64,000 nucleotides of DNA from CAWDDA01 sp963813345. GTDB taxonomy: Bacteria; Acidobacteriota; Blastocatellia; RBC074. The position numbers and the translations under genes are program-made. Location: NCBI GenBank assembly GCA_963813345.1, contig CAWEYR010000024.1, positions 62,001-126,000 on the forward strand, given 5' to 3'. This document shows positions 49,969-57,868 of this stretch, in pieces. Numbering within the stretch: the first letter of the stretch is position 1; each line of letters starts with the position of its first letter. The notes below the pieces were generated by a model. It did no database searches. It saw only the letters and a list, made by a program, of their open reading frames with translations, and had not been told where the DNA came from.

Positions 49969-50378
49969 TAGTCTTTGCCGGGTGGATGATTCCGTGGCTT
50001 TGAGGGATCGTCGCCGCGTCTGTGTTCACGATCACGTTTGGCGTCCTGACGCTGCTTCCAGAGCTCGAAGGCCTGCTGTTGCTCGGGTGTCAGAACAGTC
50101 GAAATACGGTCGCGCGAAGAGGCTCTTATCTCGCCAAACTGTTTGCGGACATCCTGAAGCTGCTGCCGCGTTTCAGTAAGAATCTTCTCTACCTGGACGC
50201 GCTGGTCTGATGTCAGCTTCAGTTCACCCGACAACTGATCGACCATTCCTTGAAACGAGCCCTGCGGCGGTTGCGGGCGTCTTGGCCAGATCAGCGGACT
50301 GACAACAACTCCGACGAGCAATCCCAGCAAAAACGTGGTCGCAATGACAAGATAAGCCTTCCGGCTACCTTCGCGCAT
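49968..50378 (-). CDS. Membrane-anchored LTXXQ/Spy-like periplasmic protein
   Basis: A 136-residue protein with one N-terminal helix (AYLVIATTFLLGLLVGVVVS), then a Pro-rich link, and an LTxxQ helical domain: LSGELKLTSDQRVQVEKILT and VLTPEQQQAFELWKQRQDAK. The C-terminus is very basic and Pro-rich. This fits periplasmic stress or metal sensors of the Spy/CpxP/CnrX type. It overlaps the anti-sigma gene by 14 bases, so it probably takes part in sensing for that sigma factor. Confidence 0.8.
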   Translation of the reverse strand: MREGSRKAYLVIATTFLLGLLVGVVVSPLIWPRRPQPPQGSFQGMVDQLSGELKLTSDQRVQVEKILTETRQQLQDVRKQFGEIRASSRDRISTVLTPEQQQAFELWKQRQDAKRDREHRRGDDPSKPRNHPPGKD

Positions 50379-50895
50379 TTTCGGTCTCCTCTGTCACAAC
50401 AGCAAAGAGAACTTCATCCTGACTCAGGGGTTCGCCCTGCAGGGCGAGCATTCGTTCGCTTCGATCTGCAAGCATCGTCTCCATAATTCCGGCATCTCGC
50501 GTAGACGAATTTGATGTGTCGCTGTAGTCCGAGTAGACGACGAAAGCCACAAGCAGCAGCGCTGCCGCACTACCAGCGTAGATGACGTTCTGAAACTGCA
50601 GAATCGCAGATTCCCAGGTCGTCGCGAGCGATTTACGTGTTGAACCCAGGCGGTCACTCTCGCGACGAATGCGCGCCCGGAGCTGCATCATAAAGGTCGG
50701 TGGCAGGGAAGTGGCCTCACTCGATTCCCGATGGAGCCGTCCTGCTTCGCCCATAACGCGGGCGACGATCGCATCTTCATGGAGCGAACGATTGCAGGAG
50801 CTGCAATTCGAAATGTGATCGAAGGCACTAAGCTTCAACCCTTCGCTGCGCTCTGCCGATCCCCTGATTACGGACTTTGCTTCACGGCAATTCAT
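50365..50895 (-). CDS. Membrane anti-sigma factor with zinc-finger motif
   Basis: A 176-residue protein. MNCREAKSVI and FDHISNCSSCNRSL give the Cys, His, Cys, Cys set of a zf-HC2 anti-sigma domain (Cys3, His27, Cys31, Cys34). One membrane helix follows (VIYAGSAAALLLVAFVVYSD). A short periplasmic tail rich in acidic residues ends ETENARR. It is downstream of an ECF sigma gene, across a repeat, and overlaps the LTXXQ gene, giving a three-part sigma/anti-sigma/sensor unit. Confidence 0.83.
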   Translation of the reverse strand: MNCREAKSVIRGSAERSEGLKLSAFDHISNCSSCNRSLHEDAIVARVMGEAGRLHRESSEATSLPPTFMMQLRARIRRESDRLGSTRKSLATTWESAILQFQNVIYAGSAAALLLVAFVVYSDYSDTSNSSTRDAGIMETMLADRSERMLALQGEPLSQDEVLFAVVTEETENARR

Positions 50896-50918
50896 AGCTC
50901 ATCAACTCCCTGGGATTT

Positions 50919-51035
50919 AGTGGTCAGTGGTCAGTGGTCAGTGGTCAGTTCAAGCTTTTCTTGCACGCTGTGTAACCGTTGAACTCCCAACTGACCACTT
51001 ACCACCAGCCACTGGCCACTGGCCACTGACCACTT
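50919..51035. repeat. Inverted GTCAGTGG-type repeat array
   Basis: Four tandem copies of agtggtc fill 50919-50950. The complementary run aactgaccacttaccaccag and onward (ccactggcc copies) fills 50989-51035. The same repeat is at 9045-9207. It separates the sigma gene from its anti-sigma gene. Confidence 0.8.
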
Positions 51036-51041
51036 CTTCTT

Positions 51042-51818
51042 CTACGCCATCTTCCTATTGCCAAGGCGGCTCGCCCTGGCTGACAAACGCCTCACCTGTT
51101 TGCGTGCTGCCTGTCGAGCACGAAACGCACGGATCTTTACTTTCGCCTCTGACCAACCGGTAACATCCGCAATCTCGCGAACAGACAACTCTTCAGAGTG
51201 CAACAGCACGAGTACAAGCTGATCCTCAGGCGAAAGTGGTTCGAGAATCTTCAACGCAGCCTCAGTCGCCTTCGACTGATCCTGCTCGCGCTGATGCGTG
51301 TCGAGCGAAACAGGCGCCAATGCCGACTCGAGCCAGCTCGACTCAGTCTCACTCATTTCAGTAAAAAGATACTCAGATCGCTTTTTCCGTCTGCGCAGCT
51401 CGTCATAGCAATTGTTGACAGCGATTCGCGCAAGCCAGTGTGGAAATGATGCACCGCGCCGATAACTCTGAAGCGAGACAAATGCTTTTGTAAATGTCTC
51501 CTGGGCGATGTCTTCCACTGTCTCCTGACTCCGGAAGAAGTGGCGCGCAATTGTAAAGACCCTCCGGCCGTGCTTGGTGACCAACTGCTCGAATGCAGAT
51601 TCATCGCCCGCCAGTGTCGCTTCAACGAGATCATCATCTCCGTGATCGTTGTTCTCGTCCGGGCGAACTGCTGCTCCATCTCCTCGGTCCGCCAACAGCG
51701 GTTCCTTCCGCGGCGCGTCCACCGGCGAATTCAACTGGTGGTTCAGTTTAGGCTGCACAGTTCGAAAATGACCCGAAAGATCCGTGAAAGGTTGACGGCG
51801 CTCGCGAGCAAGCACCAC
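51042..51818 (-). CDS. ECF-family (RpoE-like) RNA polymerase sigma factor
   Basis: A 258-residue sigma factor, with the core from about residue 60. Region 2 reads EATLAGDESAFEQLVTKHGR, then RVFTIARHFFRSQETVEDIA and SFPHWLARIAVNNCYDELRR. Region 4 reads PLSPEDQLVLVLLHSEELSV and EIADVTGWSEAKVKIRAFRA. The N-terminal 60 residues are low in pattern, so the true start may be later than the GTG used here. It faces a downstream anti-sigma and LTXXQ gene and probably controls an envelope-stress regulon. Confidence 0.85.
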   Translation of the reverse strand: MVLARERRQPFTDLSGHFRTVQPKLNHQLNSPVDAPRKEPLLADRGDGAAVRPDENNDHGDDDLVEATLAGDESAFEQLVTKHGRRVFTIARHFFRSQETVEDIAQETFTKAFVSLQSYRRGASFPHWLARIAVNNCYDELRRRKKRSEYLFTEMSETESSWLESALAPVSLDTHQREQDQSKATEAALKILEPLSPEDQLVLVLLHSEELSVREIADVTGWSEAKVKIRAFRARQAARKQVRRLSARASRLGNRKMA

Positions 51819-52005
51819 TTCGAGTCCTTAATCAAACAATCCAGCCCACTTATTGTCAAGCCGATCCGAAACCGCTTCCAGCGATGCGGTTCGAACGATA
51901 TGACGCATCCATATACCGGCAAGTTACAGAATTCTATGACCTCTGGCGGCGATACAGGCTGCGGAGAGTTCTTGACGACACGTTACCTAGCGCCTTAGCT
52001 GCAAT

Positions 52006-52039
52006 TAAGTATTGACTTATATAAGCGTGCCGGTGATAT
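52006..52039 (+). promoter_or_regulatory. Promoter with overlapping palindrome upstream of SRPBCC-ArsR pair
   Basis: TTGACT (52013-52018) and TGATAT (52034-52039) form a plausible but tight promoter (15-base spacing). A perfect palindrome taagtattgactta (52006-52019, five-base arms around four) covers the -35 box. This is a good place for the ArsR-type protein encoded downstream to bind. Confidence 0.4.
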
Positions 52040-52067
52040 CTTGCGGCTTGAAAGGAGGTGTCTGGCA

Positions 52068-52721
52068 GTGCAATCCGACAAACATTCATCTGATACCGAT
52101 GTCTTGCGCTATATTGGTGCGGTCACCCGCGAAGTCCACACGCGCGAATACGAGGGACGTCCTGCCCGTGTGCTGTTGGCAGCTTGCCCCTACGATTCGA
52201 CCATCGATGACGTCTGGGACGCCATCACCAACCCCGAGCGCATCCCGCGATGGTTTCTCCCGATTTCTGGCGATTTGCGCCTGGGAGGCCGTTATCAATT
52301 ACAGGGCAATGCAAGCGGCGAGATCACCGCATGCGTTCCGCCCCGAATGCTCGACCTCACCTGGGAATATGGAGGACAGGTCAGTTGGGTGCAAGTGCGG
52401 CTTACCGAGAGGTCAGACGGCGGTACCAGCCTGCGGCTTGAACACATCGCCCATGTGCCGGATGAGTTCTGGGATCAGTATGGTCCGGGCGCGGTTGGCG
52501 TCGGCTGGGATCTTGCCATGCTCGGGTTGGGCCGCCATCTCGAAGGCGCCACAGTTGATCCGAAACAGGCCGCCGAATGGCCAACGACCGAAGCCGGTAA
52601 GGACTTCGTCAGCCGCAGCAGCGATGAGTGGTGCCGTGCGTCAATCGTAGCAGGAACTCCGGAAGCGGCGGCTCGAGAGGCGGCAGGGCGAACCACCGCT
52701 TTCTATACTGGCCAAAACTGA
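52068..52721 (+). CDS. SRPBCC (AHSA1-like) domain protein
   Basis: A 217-residue protein. The SRPBCC fold starts LAACPYDSTIDDVWDAITNP and then ERIPRWFLPISGDLRLGGRY, a common AHSA1 signature. Strands LDLTWEYGGQVSWVQVRLTE and the helix GVGWDLAMLGLGRHLEG follow. The GTG at 52068 is chosen because AAAGGAGGTG, an almost full match to the anti-Shine-Dalgarno sequence, precedes it. It is paired with an ArsR gene, a widespread arrangement in which the ArsR protein controls the pair. Ligand unknown. Confidence 0.87.
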   Translation: MQSDKHSSDTDVLRYIGAVTREVHTREYEGRPARVLLAACPYDSTIDDVWDAITNPERIPRWFLPISGDLRLGGRYQLQGNASGEITACVPPRMLDLTWEYGGQVSWVQVRLTERSDGGTSLRLEHIAHVPDEFWDQYGPGAVGVGWDLAMLGLGRHLEGATVDPKQAAEWPTTEAGKDFVSRSSDEWCRASIVAGTPEAAAREAAGRTTAFYTGQN

Positions 52722-52722
52722 A

Positions 52723-53074
52723 GTGCATCGACCTGCCATGCATGCTTTTGATGTTCTCGGGGATCCTGTGCGCCGCCGGATTCTGGAACTCCTCGCCCGT
52801 GGCGAACTGCAGCGCCGGAAGTATCACGGACGTGATCCAGAAAGAGTTCGGCATCACCCAGGCGGGCGTTTCGCAACATCTCCGAGCATTGCGCGAGAGC
52901 GGCTTCGTCCGAGTTCGCGTCGACGGGCCAAGACGAATCTATTCGGTTGACTCGAATCCGCTTCAAGAGATCGATGCCTGGATTGACCAATTTCGCGGAT
53001 TTTGGAAGCAACGCCTGCACGCACTCACTGGGGAGATTGCCCGAGGGAAGGCGAAGCGCCGTGAAAACGAATAG
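52723..53074 (+). CDS. ArsR-family transcriptional regulator, frameshifted
   Basis: About 117 residues when joined. It begins MHAFDVLGDPVRRRILELLA with the usual winged-helix start. Near 52815 the frame changes and continues AGSITDVIQKEFGITQAGVS, then QHLRALRESGFVRVRVDGPR and RRIYSVDSNPLQEIDAWID. No Cys metal site is seen, so it belongs to the non-metal group paired with SRPBCC genes. It starts one base after the SRPBCC stop. Confidence 0.82.
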
Positions 53075-53110
53075 CTCTAATTTATTCATGAATTAGCGAG
53101 GGAACCAACA

Positions 53111-54130
53111 ATGCATAAAACCGTTCTTCTGATGGCAGGTTTTCTGCTGCTCGCTGCGATTTCAGCGCGCGCGCAGCAAACATCGGGAACCGTGGTCGCG
53201 GAAAGCTATTCGAGCGAAGAGGTCCAATTTCAAAATGGAGACATTTCGCTCGCGGGAACGCTCACCCTTCCTAAGGGCGGGGGAATGACTTATCCGGCTG
53301 CATTGCTCATCAGCGGCCCGGGGTTACACGACCGTGATGGCAATGGAGTTTTCAGTCTTTACAAGCTGATCGCCGAGAAACTCTCTGCCAACGGCGTGGC
53401 CGTGTTGCGCTACGATGATCGCGGTGCCGGAAAAAGCTCGAGGCCGAAAACGCCGACCACTTACCACGACATCATCAACGACAGCAAAGCGGCGATCAAG
53501 TATTTGCGAAGCCGCAAAGAGATCAACCCAGACCGCATCGTGCTGATCGGCCACAGCGAAGGAGGGACGACGGCTACGCTCATTGCGTCCGAAGATTCAA
53601 AAATTGCGGCGATAGCGCTCCTCGCCGGAGCCACGCTCGTCAATTTCGAACAACTATTGCTCGAACAGACCAATTATCAACTGGCGCTCCAACACCCCTT
53701 CAATCCGCAGGAACGGGAGAAGTATCCACAGATCGTTCGCCTGGTCTTAACGCTGATAGAAGAAGCGAAGGCGGGCAAGCCGGATTCCGCTGTGAGCGAT
53801 TTGCGTGAATACGCGCGCCAGAGTCTGGCAGTGAATCAGGTGGAGACTTTCAAACGAATTCGCTGCCCGGTGTTGATTCTTCAGGGCGAGCGTGACGCGC
53901 TGGTGCTAGCCCATCACTCCGTAGCCGCGGCGAGGGCGTTGGCCGATGCCGGTAATAAGCAGGTATCGTTGCGCATCCTCCCAAATCTTTCGCACACCTT
54001 TACGCCCTCGCCGCTCGACCAGAGCATTGCGGCGGAAAAGAAGAAGCAGGTCAGCCCGGAATTTCTGGAAACGATTCAGAAGTGGATTGCAGAGATAATC
54101 AGCGGTGACAAGGGGAAACCGATGACTTAG
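53111..54130 (+). CDS. Secreted alpha/beta hydrolase, paralogue of the 30183 gene
   Basis: A 339-residue intact protein with signal peptide KTVLLMAGFLLLAAISARA. It is closely similar to the C-terminal 300 residues of the gene at 30183-31784: VQFQNGDISLAGTLTLPKGG, LRYDDRGAGKS, and nucleophile elbow GHSEGG. LILQGERDALVLAHHSVAAA carries the catalytic Asp, and NLSHTFTPSPLDQS carries the His. It lacks the N-terminal extra domain of its paralogue. The family resembles bacterial serine hydrolases of the S9/BAAT type. Substrate unknown. Confidence 0.88.
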   Translation: MHKTVLLMAGFLLLAAISARAQQTSGTVVAESYSSEEVQFQNGDISLAGTLTLPKGGGMTYPAALLISGPGLHDRDGNGVFSLYKLIAEKLSANGVAVLRYDDRGAGKSSRPKTPTTYHDIINDSKAAIKYLRSRKEINPDRIVLIGHSEGGTTATLIASEDSKIAAIALLAGATLVNFEQLLLEQTNYQLALQHPFNPQEREKYPQIVRLVLTLIEEAKAGKPDSAVSDLREYARQSLAVNQVETFKRIRCPVLILQGERDALVLAHHSVAAARALADAGNKQVSLRILPNLSHTFTPSPLDQSIAAEKKKQVSPEFLETIQKWIAEIISGDKGKPMT

Positions 54131-54183
54131 CCTTAAAAGATTCTCCAGGATACGACACGGATCTTGTTGCATTAGCGAAACTT

Positions 54184-54216
54184 TGTGTTGCACATAAAAG
54201 ACAATCGTGCTAAATA
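54184..54216 (+). promoter_or_regulatory. Promoter of the XRE-ImmA/IrrE unit with overlapping palindrome
   Basis: TTGCAC (54188-54193) and TAAATA (54211-54216) are separated by 17 bases, near consensus, 69 bases before the XRE start. The palindrome tgtgttgcaca (54184-54194) overlaps the -35 box and could be the site for the XRE protein. Confidence 0.5.
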
Positions 54217-54284
54217 TAGGTGAAGCCCCAATTTCTGGACCTTCACGGAGCCTTTGCAGAGGATCCGTGGCCCTGGAGAAGACC

Positions 54285-54725
54285 ATGTCAAAAAGAGATT
54301 TTGACGAGACGCTGGTAAACGTCCTCGAGTTGGGCAAACATCTCAAACGAAGGCGGCTCGCCGAACACATGTCGCTCAGAGCCGTCGCGCGAGAGACCGA
54401 CGTCAGCGCGTCGACGCTCTCGAGAATCGAGAATGGAAGCGGCGTCCCGGACGCTGACACACTGGCACGACTGGCCCGATGGCTTGAAATACCTCTCGAG
54501 CGCATCGTGACCACACGGTCGGGAGAATCACTCGACGCTGTTGTCTACTATCCCGACAATTCAACACCAGACATTGTCGAGGCTCATCTGCGCGCTGACC
54601 GGAACCTGACGCCAGAAACGGCTCGGGCGCTGTCCGAGCTCTTTCGTGTCGCCTACAAACAATTCGGTGGTTATTCAGCTCAGCCAGCGTCGCGTCGGTC
54701 TGACGGAGAAGATGGCCTACGATGA
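54285..54725 (+). CDS. XRE-family helix-turn-helix regulator
   Basis: A 146-residue DNA-binding protein. The HTH runs LELGKHLKRRRLAEHMSLRA, then VARETDVSASTLSRIENGSG and VPDADTLARLARWLEIPLER. Its C-terminal 60 residues are helical with no clear domain. It overlaps the ImmA/IrrE gene by 14 bases. The pair resembles regulator/metallopeptidase modules in which the peptidase may inactivate the regulator. Confidence 0.85.
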   Translation: MSKRDFDETLVNVLELGKHLKRRRLAEHMSLRAVARETDVSASTLSRIENGSGVPDADTLARLARWLEIPLERIVTTRSGESLDAVVYYPDNSTPDIVEAHLRADRNLTPETARALSELFRVAYKQFGGYSAQPASRRSDGEDGLR

Positions 54726-55334
54726 CGGACACCCCTGGCGGCCCCAGCTTCCTCAGACGCATTCGGGCCGCGAGTTTGAACGCAAGGCATTGCGGATTCG
54801 CAAATTTGCCGGGCGTCCTCCACATCTCTCCATAGACCCGTACGAGCTGGCAGGCCGCCTCAATGTGATCGTGGTGACGCTCGACGATCTCAACGGAGTG
54901 TCGGAAGAAGCACGCCAGCAGCTTCTCACAGAATGACGTCAACGGGTGGTCCGGTGGCGCGACCCCTGTGCTCGTTGACGGGACGCGGATAGTGGTGCTG
55001 AATCCTGCTCACAGTCCAGCGACGGCGCGCGGCAACACTGATGGAAGAGCTATGCCACATTATGCTCGGCCATACAGCGGATCGTCTTGGCGTTGATAAT
55101 CGCGATGCTGACAATCGAGACTATGATGCGAATCGGGAGCGCGAGGCGTACGGTGTAGGTGCGGCGGTGCTGTTGCCATTTGTTGCGCTGCGCAATCGCC
55201 TTGAACAAGGCATTGAGCCGCGGCTGATTGCGCGCGAATTCGGAGTCAGCGTTGACCTTGTAAAGTACAGGGCAAAGATCACGGGACTGTGGAATTTCGT
55301 AAGATCTCGAATGCAACCCCAAGCTAAAGCTTGA
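54712..55334 (+). CDS. ImmA/IrrE-family metallopeptidase-like protein, frameshifted
   Basis: About 207 residues when joined. The start reads MAYDDGHPWRPQLPQTHSGR, and SIDPYELAGRLNVIVVTLDD is typical of the family N-terminus. After a break near 54935 comes GTRIVVLNPAHSPA, and after another near 55035 LMEELCHIMLGHTAD. The usual zinc motif is HExxH; here the first His is replaced by Glu (EELCH), a variant also common in this subgroup, with a further His in LGH. Zinc binding is therefore uncertain. A C-terminal helical part reads EPRLIAREFGVSVDLVKYRA. Confidence 0.72.
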
Positions 55335-55380
55335 ACTTGAAACCCCAACGGCCTTTTTCCGAGGTTTGAGTTCAAGCTTT
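55326..55380. terminator. Hairpin between ImmA/IrrE and lptFG genes
   Basis: aaagcttgaacttgaaacc (55326-55344) pairs imperfectly with ggtttgagttcaagcttt (55363-55380). The left arm includes the stop codon region of the upstream gene. It could end transcription or be another palindromic repeat. Confidence 0.45.
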
Positions 55381-55453
55381 TATCTTGTGCTGGATTCGAG
55401 CATTTACGCACTACATCAATAACATAAGATTCATTATCAGACGCAAGAATAGA

Positions 55454-57817
55454 ATGGGTAAAAGCAGCGGTAAACGACGGGCTGCCCTGATTATTACTCG
55501 GTACTTCCTTAAGGAGGCTCTGCCTTACGCCACCCTTGCCTTCCTTGTGCTCACTCTCCTGATTGCAATTCAGCAGCTGGGGCGCCAGGCGAGCATCTCC
55601 GTCCTTGCCGTTGCTACACCTCTAGAGTCCGCAAAATTTATCTTCCTGGTTCTTCCGGCAATCAGCCTCATCACGCTTCCGATCGCAGTGCTCATCGGTG
55701 TTCTCATCGCTCTCAACCGGTTGAAAGCCGATAGTGAGCTGACAACTGCTCAGGCTTGCGGTCTTTCAACCTATGCACTTTATGCGCCCTTTTTTCTTCT
55801 CGGCGCAATCGGCGACCATGGTAGCTGCCATTCTCTCGCTCGATATCGTTCCGAGGACGATTCGGACTGTCAACAGCTTCCGCACCGCGGCGATCGCCCG
55901 CGGGTTGACCGCCCAAATCAAACCCCAGGTCTTCGAGAATCGGTTCCCCGGCTATCTCGTCTTTATCAACGATATCGACAAGTCCACCGGAGACTGGCTA
56001 GGCGTTTTTGTTCTCAAGCAGACTTCGGAAAGCGAGTCGCTGCTCTTGACCGCCGAGCGTGGCACCCTGCGCATTACCGAAACTCCCGCCATTGCACTGG
56101 AAATCGAGTTGACCCGGGGAGTCTCGTTTCTCACAACCGAGGACGCAAATAAGGGTTCTATCGCTTCTTTCGACAGGAGCTTCTTTCGTCTAAGCGCCGG
56201 CAAGGACCTCGAGCCGACAGACTCGCTTGGGACGGCGGCCCGTATACAATCACTCGACAATCGAGAGTTGCTCGCATTTGCACGAGCTTCAACCGGCCAG
56301 ACGCGGCGCCTGGCGCTCGTGGAATGGCAGAAGCGGCTCTCCGTTCCGATTGCATCCCTTGTCCTCACGCTGATTGCGGTTGCGATCGGCCACAAATCAC
56401 ACAAGCCGCGGAGCAAGTCGATAGGAATTGCGCTCGGGTTTTCGATCGCTGTCGTCTATTACCTGTTTCTGACCGCAGGCCAGAACCTTGCTCTGTCGGG
56501 CATACTCCCGACGTGGGCTGGCGCCTGGCTTCCTCCACTGGCGAGCGTTGTTTTCGCCATTCTCATACTCACTAATACACTGCGATTTCCCTCGGTCCCG
56601 GCTGGTTCCTGCTCAACTGGACACGAATCCGGCGTTCGAGGCGAACCAGTACTCACGCTCAATCAGCAAAGCCGGCTCGCGACCGGTCATTCGGGGGATA
56701 CTCACTACCGCGCATCTCGACGCTCATTAACTATCTGCTTACCAGTGAAATCATCAGGTATTTCCTCCTCGGGTCGATTATTCTCGTAGCAACAACCCTC
56801 ATCTTTACACTTTTCGACCTCATCCCATCGATAAGCCGGAATCGCGTGAGTCTCTTATACGCGGGAGCGTATTTCCTCTTTCTCGCGCCGCAGGTTCTCT
56901 ATATCATCGCGCCCTTCGCGCTTGTCACAGCCACGATTGGCGCTTATTTCATCCTCCTCCGGAGCAACCAGATCGTGATCCTGTCGGCCTCAGGTCTGAG
57001 CCTCCTGAGGCTCGCTCTTCCCGTCTTTGCGCTTACCGGTGTGATTGCGGCTACCCTCTACCTGCTCTCGGACCGAATCCTTCCGGCAACCAACCGCGAG
57101 CAGGATGCCCGTTACCACGAGATCAAAGGCAAAAAGATCGAACAGGCGGCCTTTGCATTTGGACGCCGATGGGCGTACGGAAATCAGAACTCAATCTTCG
57201 GATTTCTCTATTCAAACCGCGATAAGCGACTACTTAATACATATGTTTATCAGCTTAATCCCGGGACGCGACTCCTCGAAGGCGTGAGCTATCTGTCCGA
57301 AGCGATAAACAAAGGCGGCCAAACGTGGGAGGTGGGTGGGGGCTGGAATTATTCGCTGGCGCGAGGGGTCTACAACACCCCGCCACAACCTATTGCTCCG
57401 GGGACAACGCTGAATCTTCCAGAAGGATCAGATACTTTCAGTCGCACAGTTAATGAATCTTCGAAGCTTAGTTTCATGGACCTGCGCAGCTATATCAGAC
57501 AGCTGGATCGCCTCGGAATTGCCTCTTACACTGAACGGATTGACCTTTGGAAACGGCTTAGCCATCCGATCTCGTGTCTCACGCTTATCCTGCTGGCAAT
57601 GCCCTGGGTGATTGCAAGGCGTGCCCATACCCGAAAGGAGACCCTTGCCGGTGTTGGAATCGGCATCGTGATAAGCATTCTTTACTGGTTGCTTAATCAG
57701 GGATTCGAGGTCCTCGGCAGGCAGGAACTGTTGCCGGTTTGGATTGCGGTCTGGGGGGCGCACCTGACCTCGTGGTCCCTGGCCGGGTATATGTGGGGGC
57801 GGCGCGTGGCACGATAG
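55454..57817 (+). CDS. LptF-LptG-type LPS export permease, apparently fused, frameshifted
   Basis: Two complete YjgP/YjgQ-family permeases lie in series. The first begins GKRRAALIITRYFLKEALPY and has helix LLIAIQQLGRQASISVLAVA, a middle periplasmic beta domain (PQVFENRFPGYLVFINDIDK) and final helices. The frame breaks near 55805. The second starts TLINYLLTSEIIRYFLLGSI and reads through to YMWGRRVAR. Its first helix lies upstream of any ATG, GTG or TTG in frame (the first is GTG at 56846, already past the helix). The frame therefore probably continues from the first unit, with one shift at about 56575-56600. Together they would be about 787 residues. LptF and LptG pull lipopolysaccharide from the inner membrane, powered by LptB. 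Confidence 0.8.
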
Positions 57818-57822
57818 AGAGA

Positions 57823-57864
57823 GTGCTGGGTGCTGGGTGCTGAGTGCTGAGTGCTGGGTGCTGG
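57823..57864. repeat. Six tandem 7-bp repeats
   Basis: Six units follow in the order gtgctgg, gtgctgg, gtgctga, gtgctga, gtgctgg, gtgctgg, ending just before the stop of the convergent cytochrome gene. The order is itself symmetric. A similar sequence on the opposite strand is near 59437 (ctcagcactcaactc). Confidence 0.85.
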
Positions 57865-57868
57865 GTCT

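Noticed and set aside
50919..51035. Possible CRISPR array (tandem short repeats)
   Set aside because: Units are seven to eight bases with no spacers and the two halves are inverted; there are no cas genes.
54285..55334. Toxin-antitoxin system
   Set aside because: XRE plus ImmA/IrrE can look like one, but no toxin domain is seen; a regulator module is a better fit.
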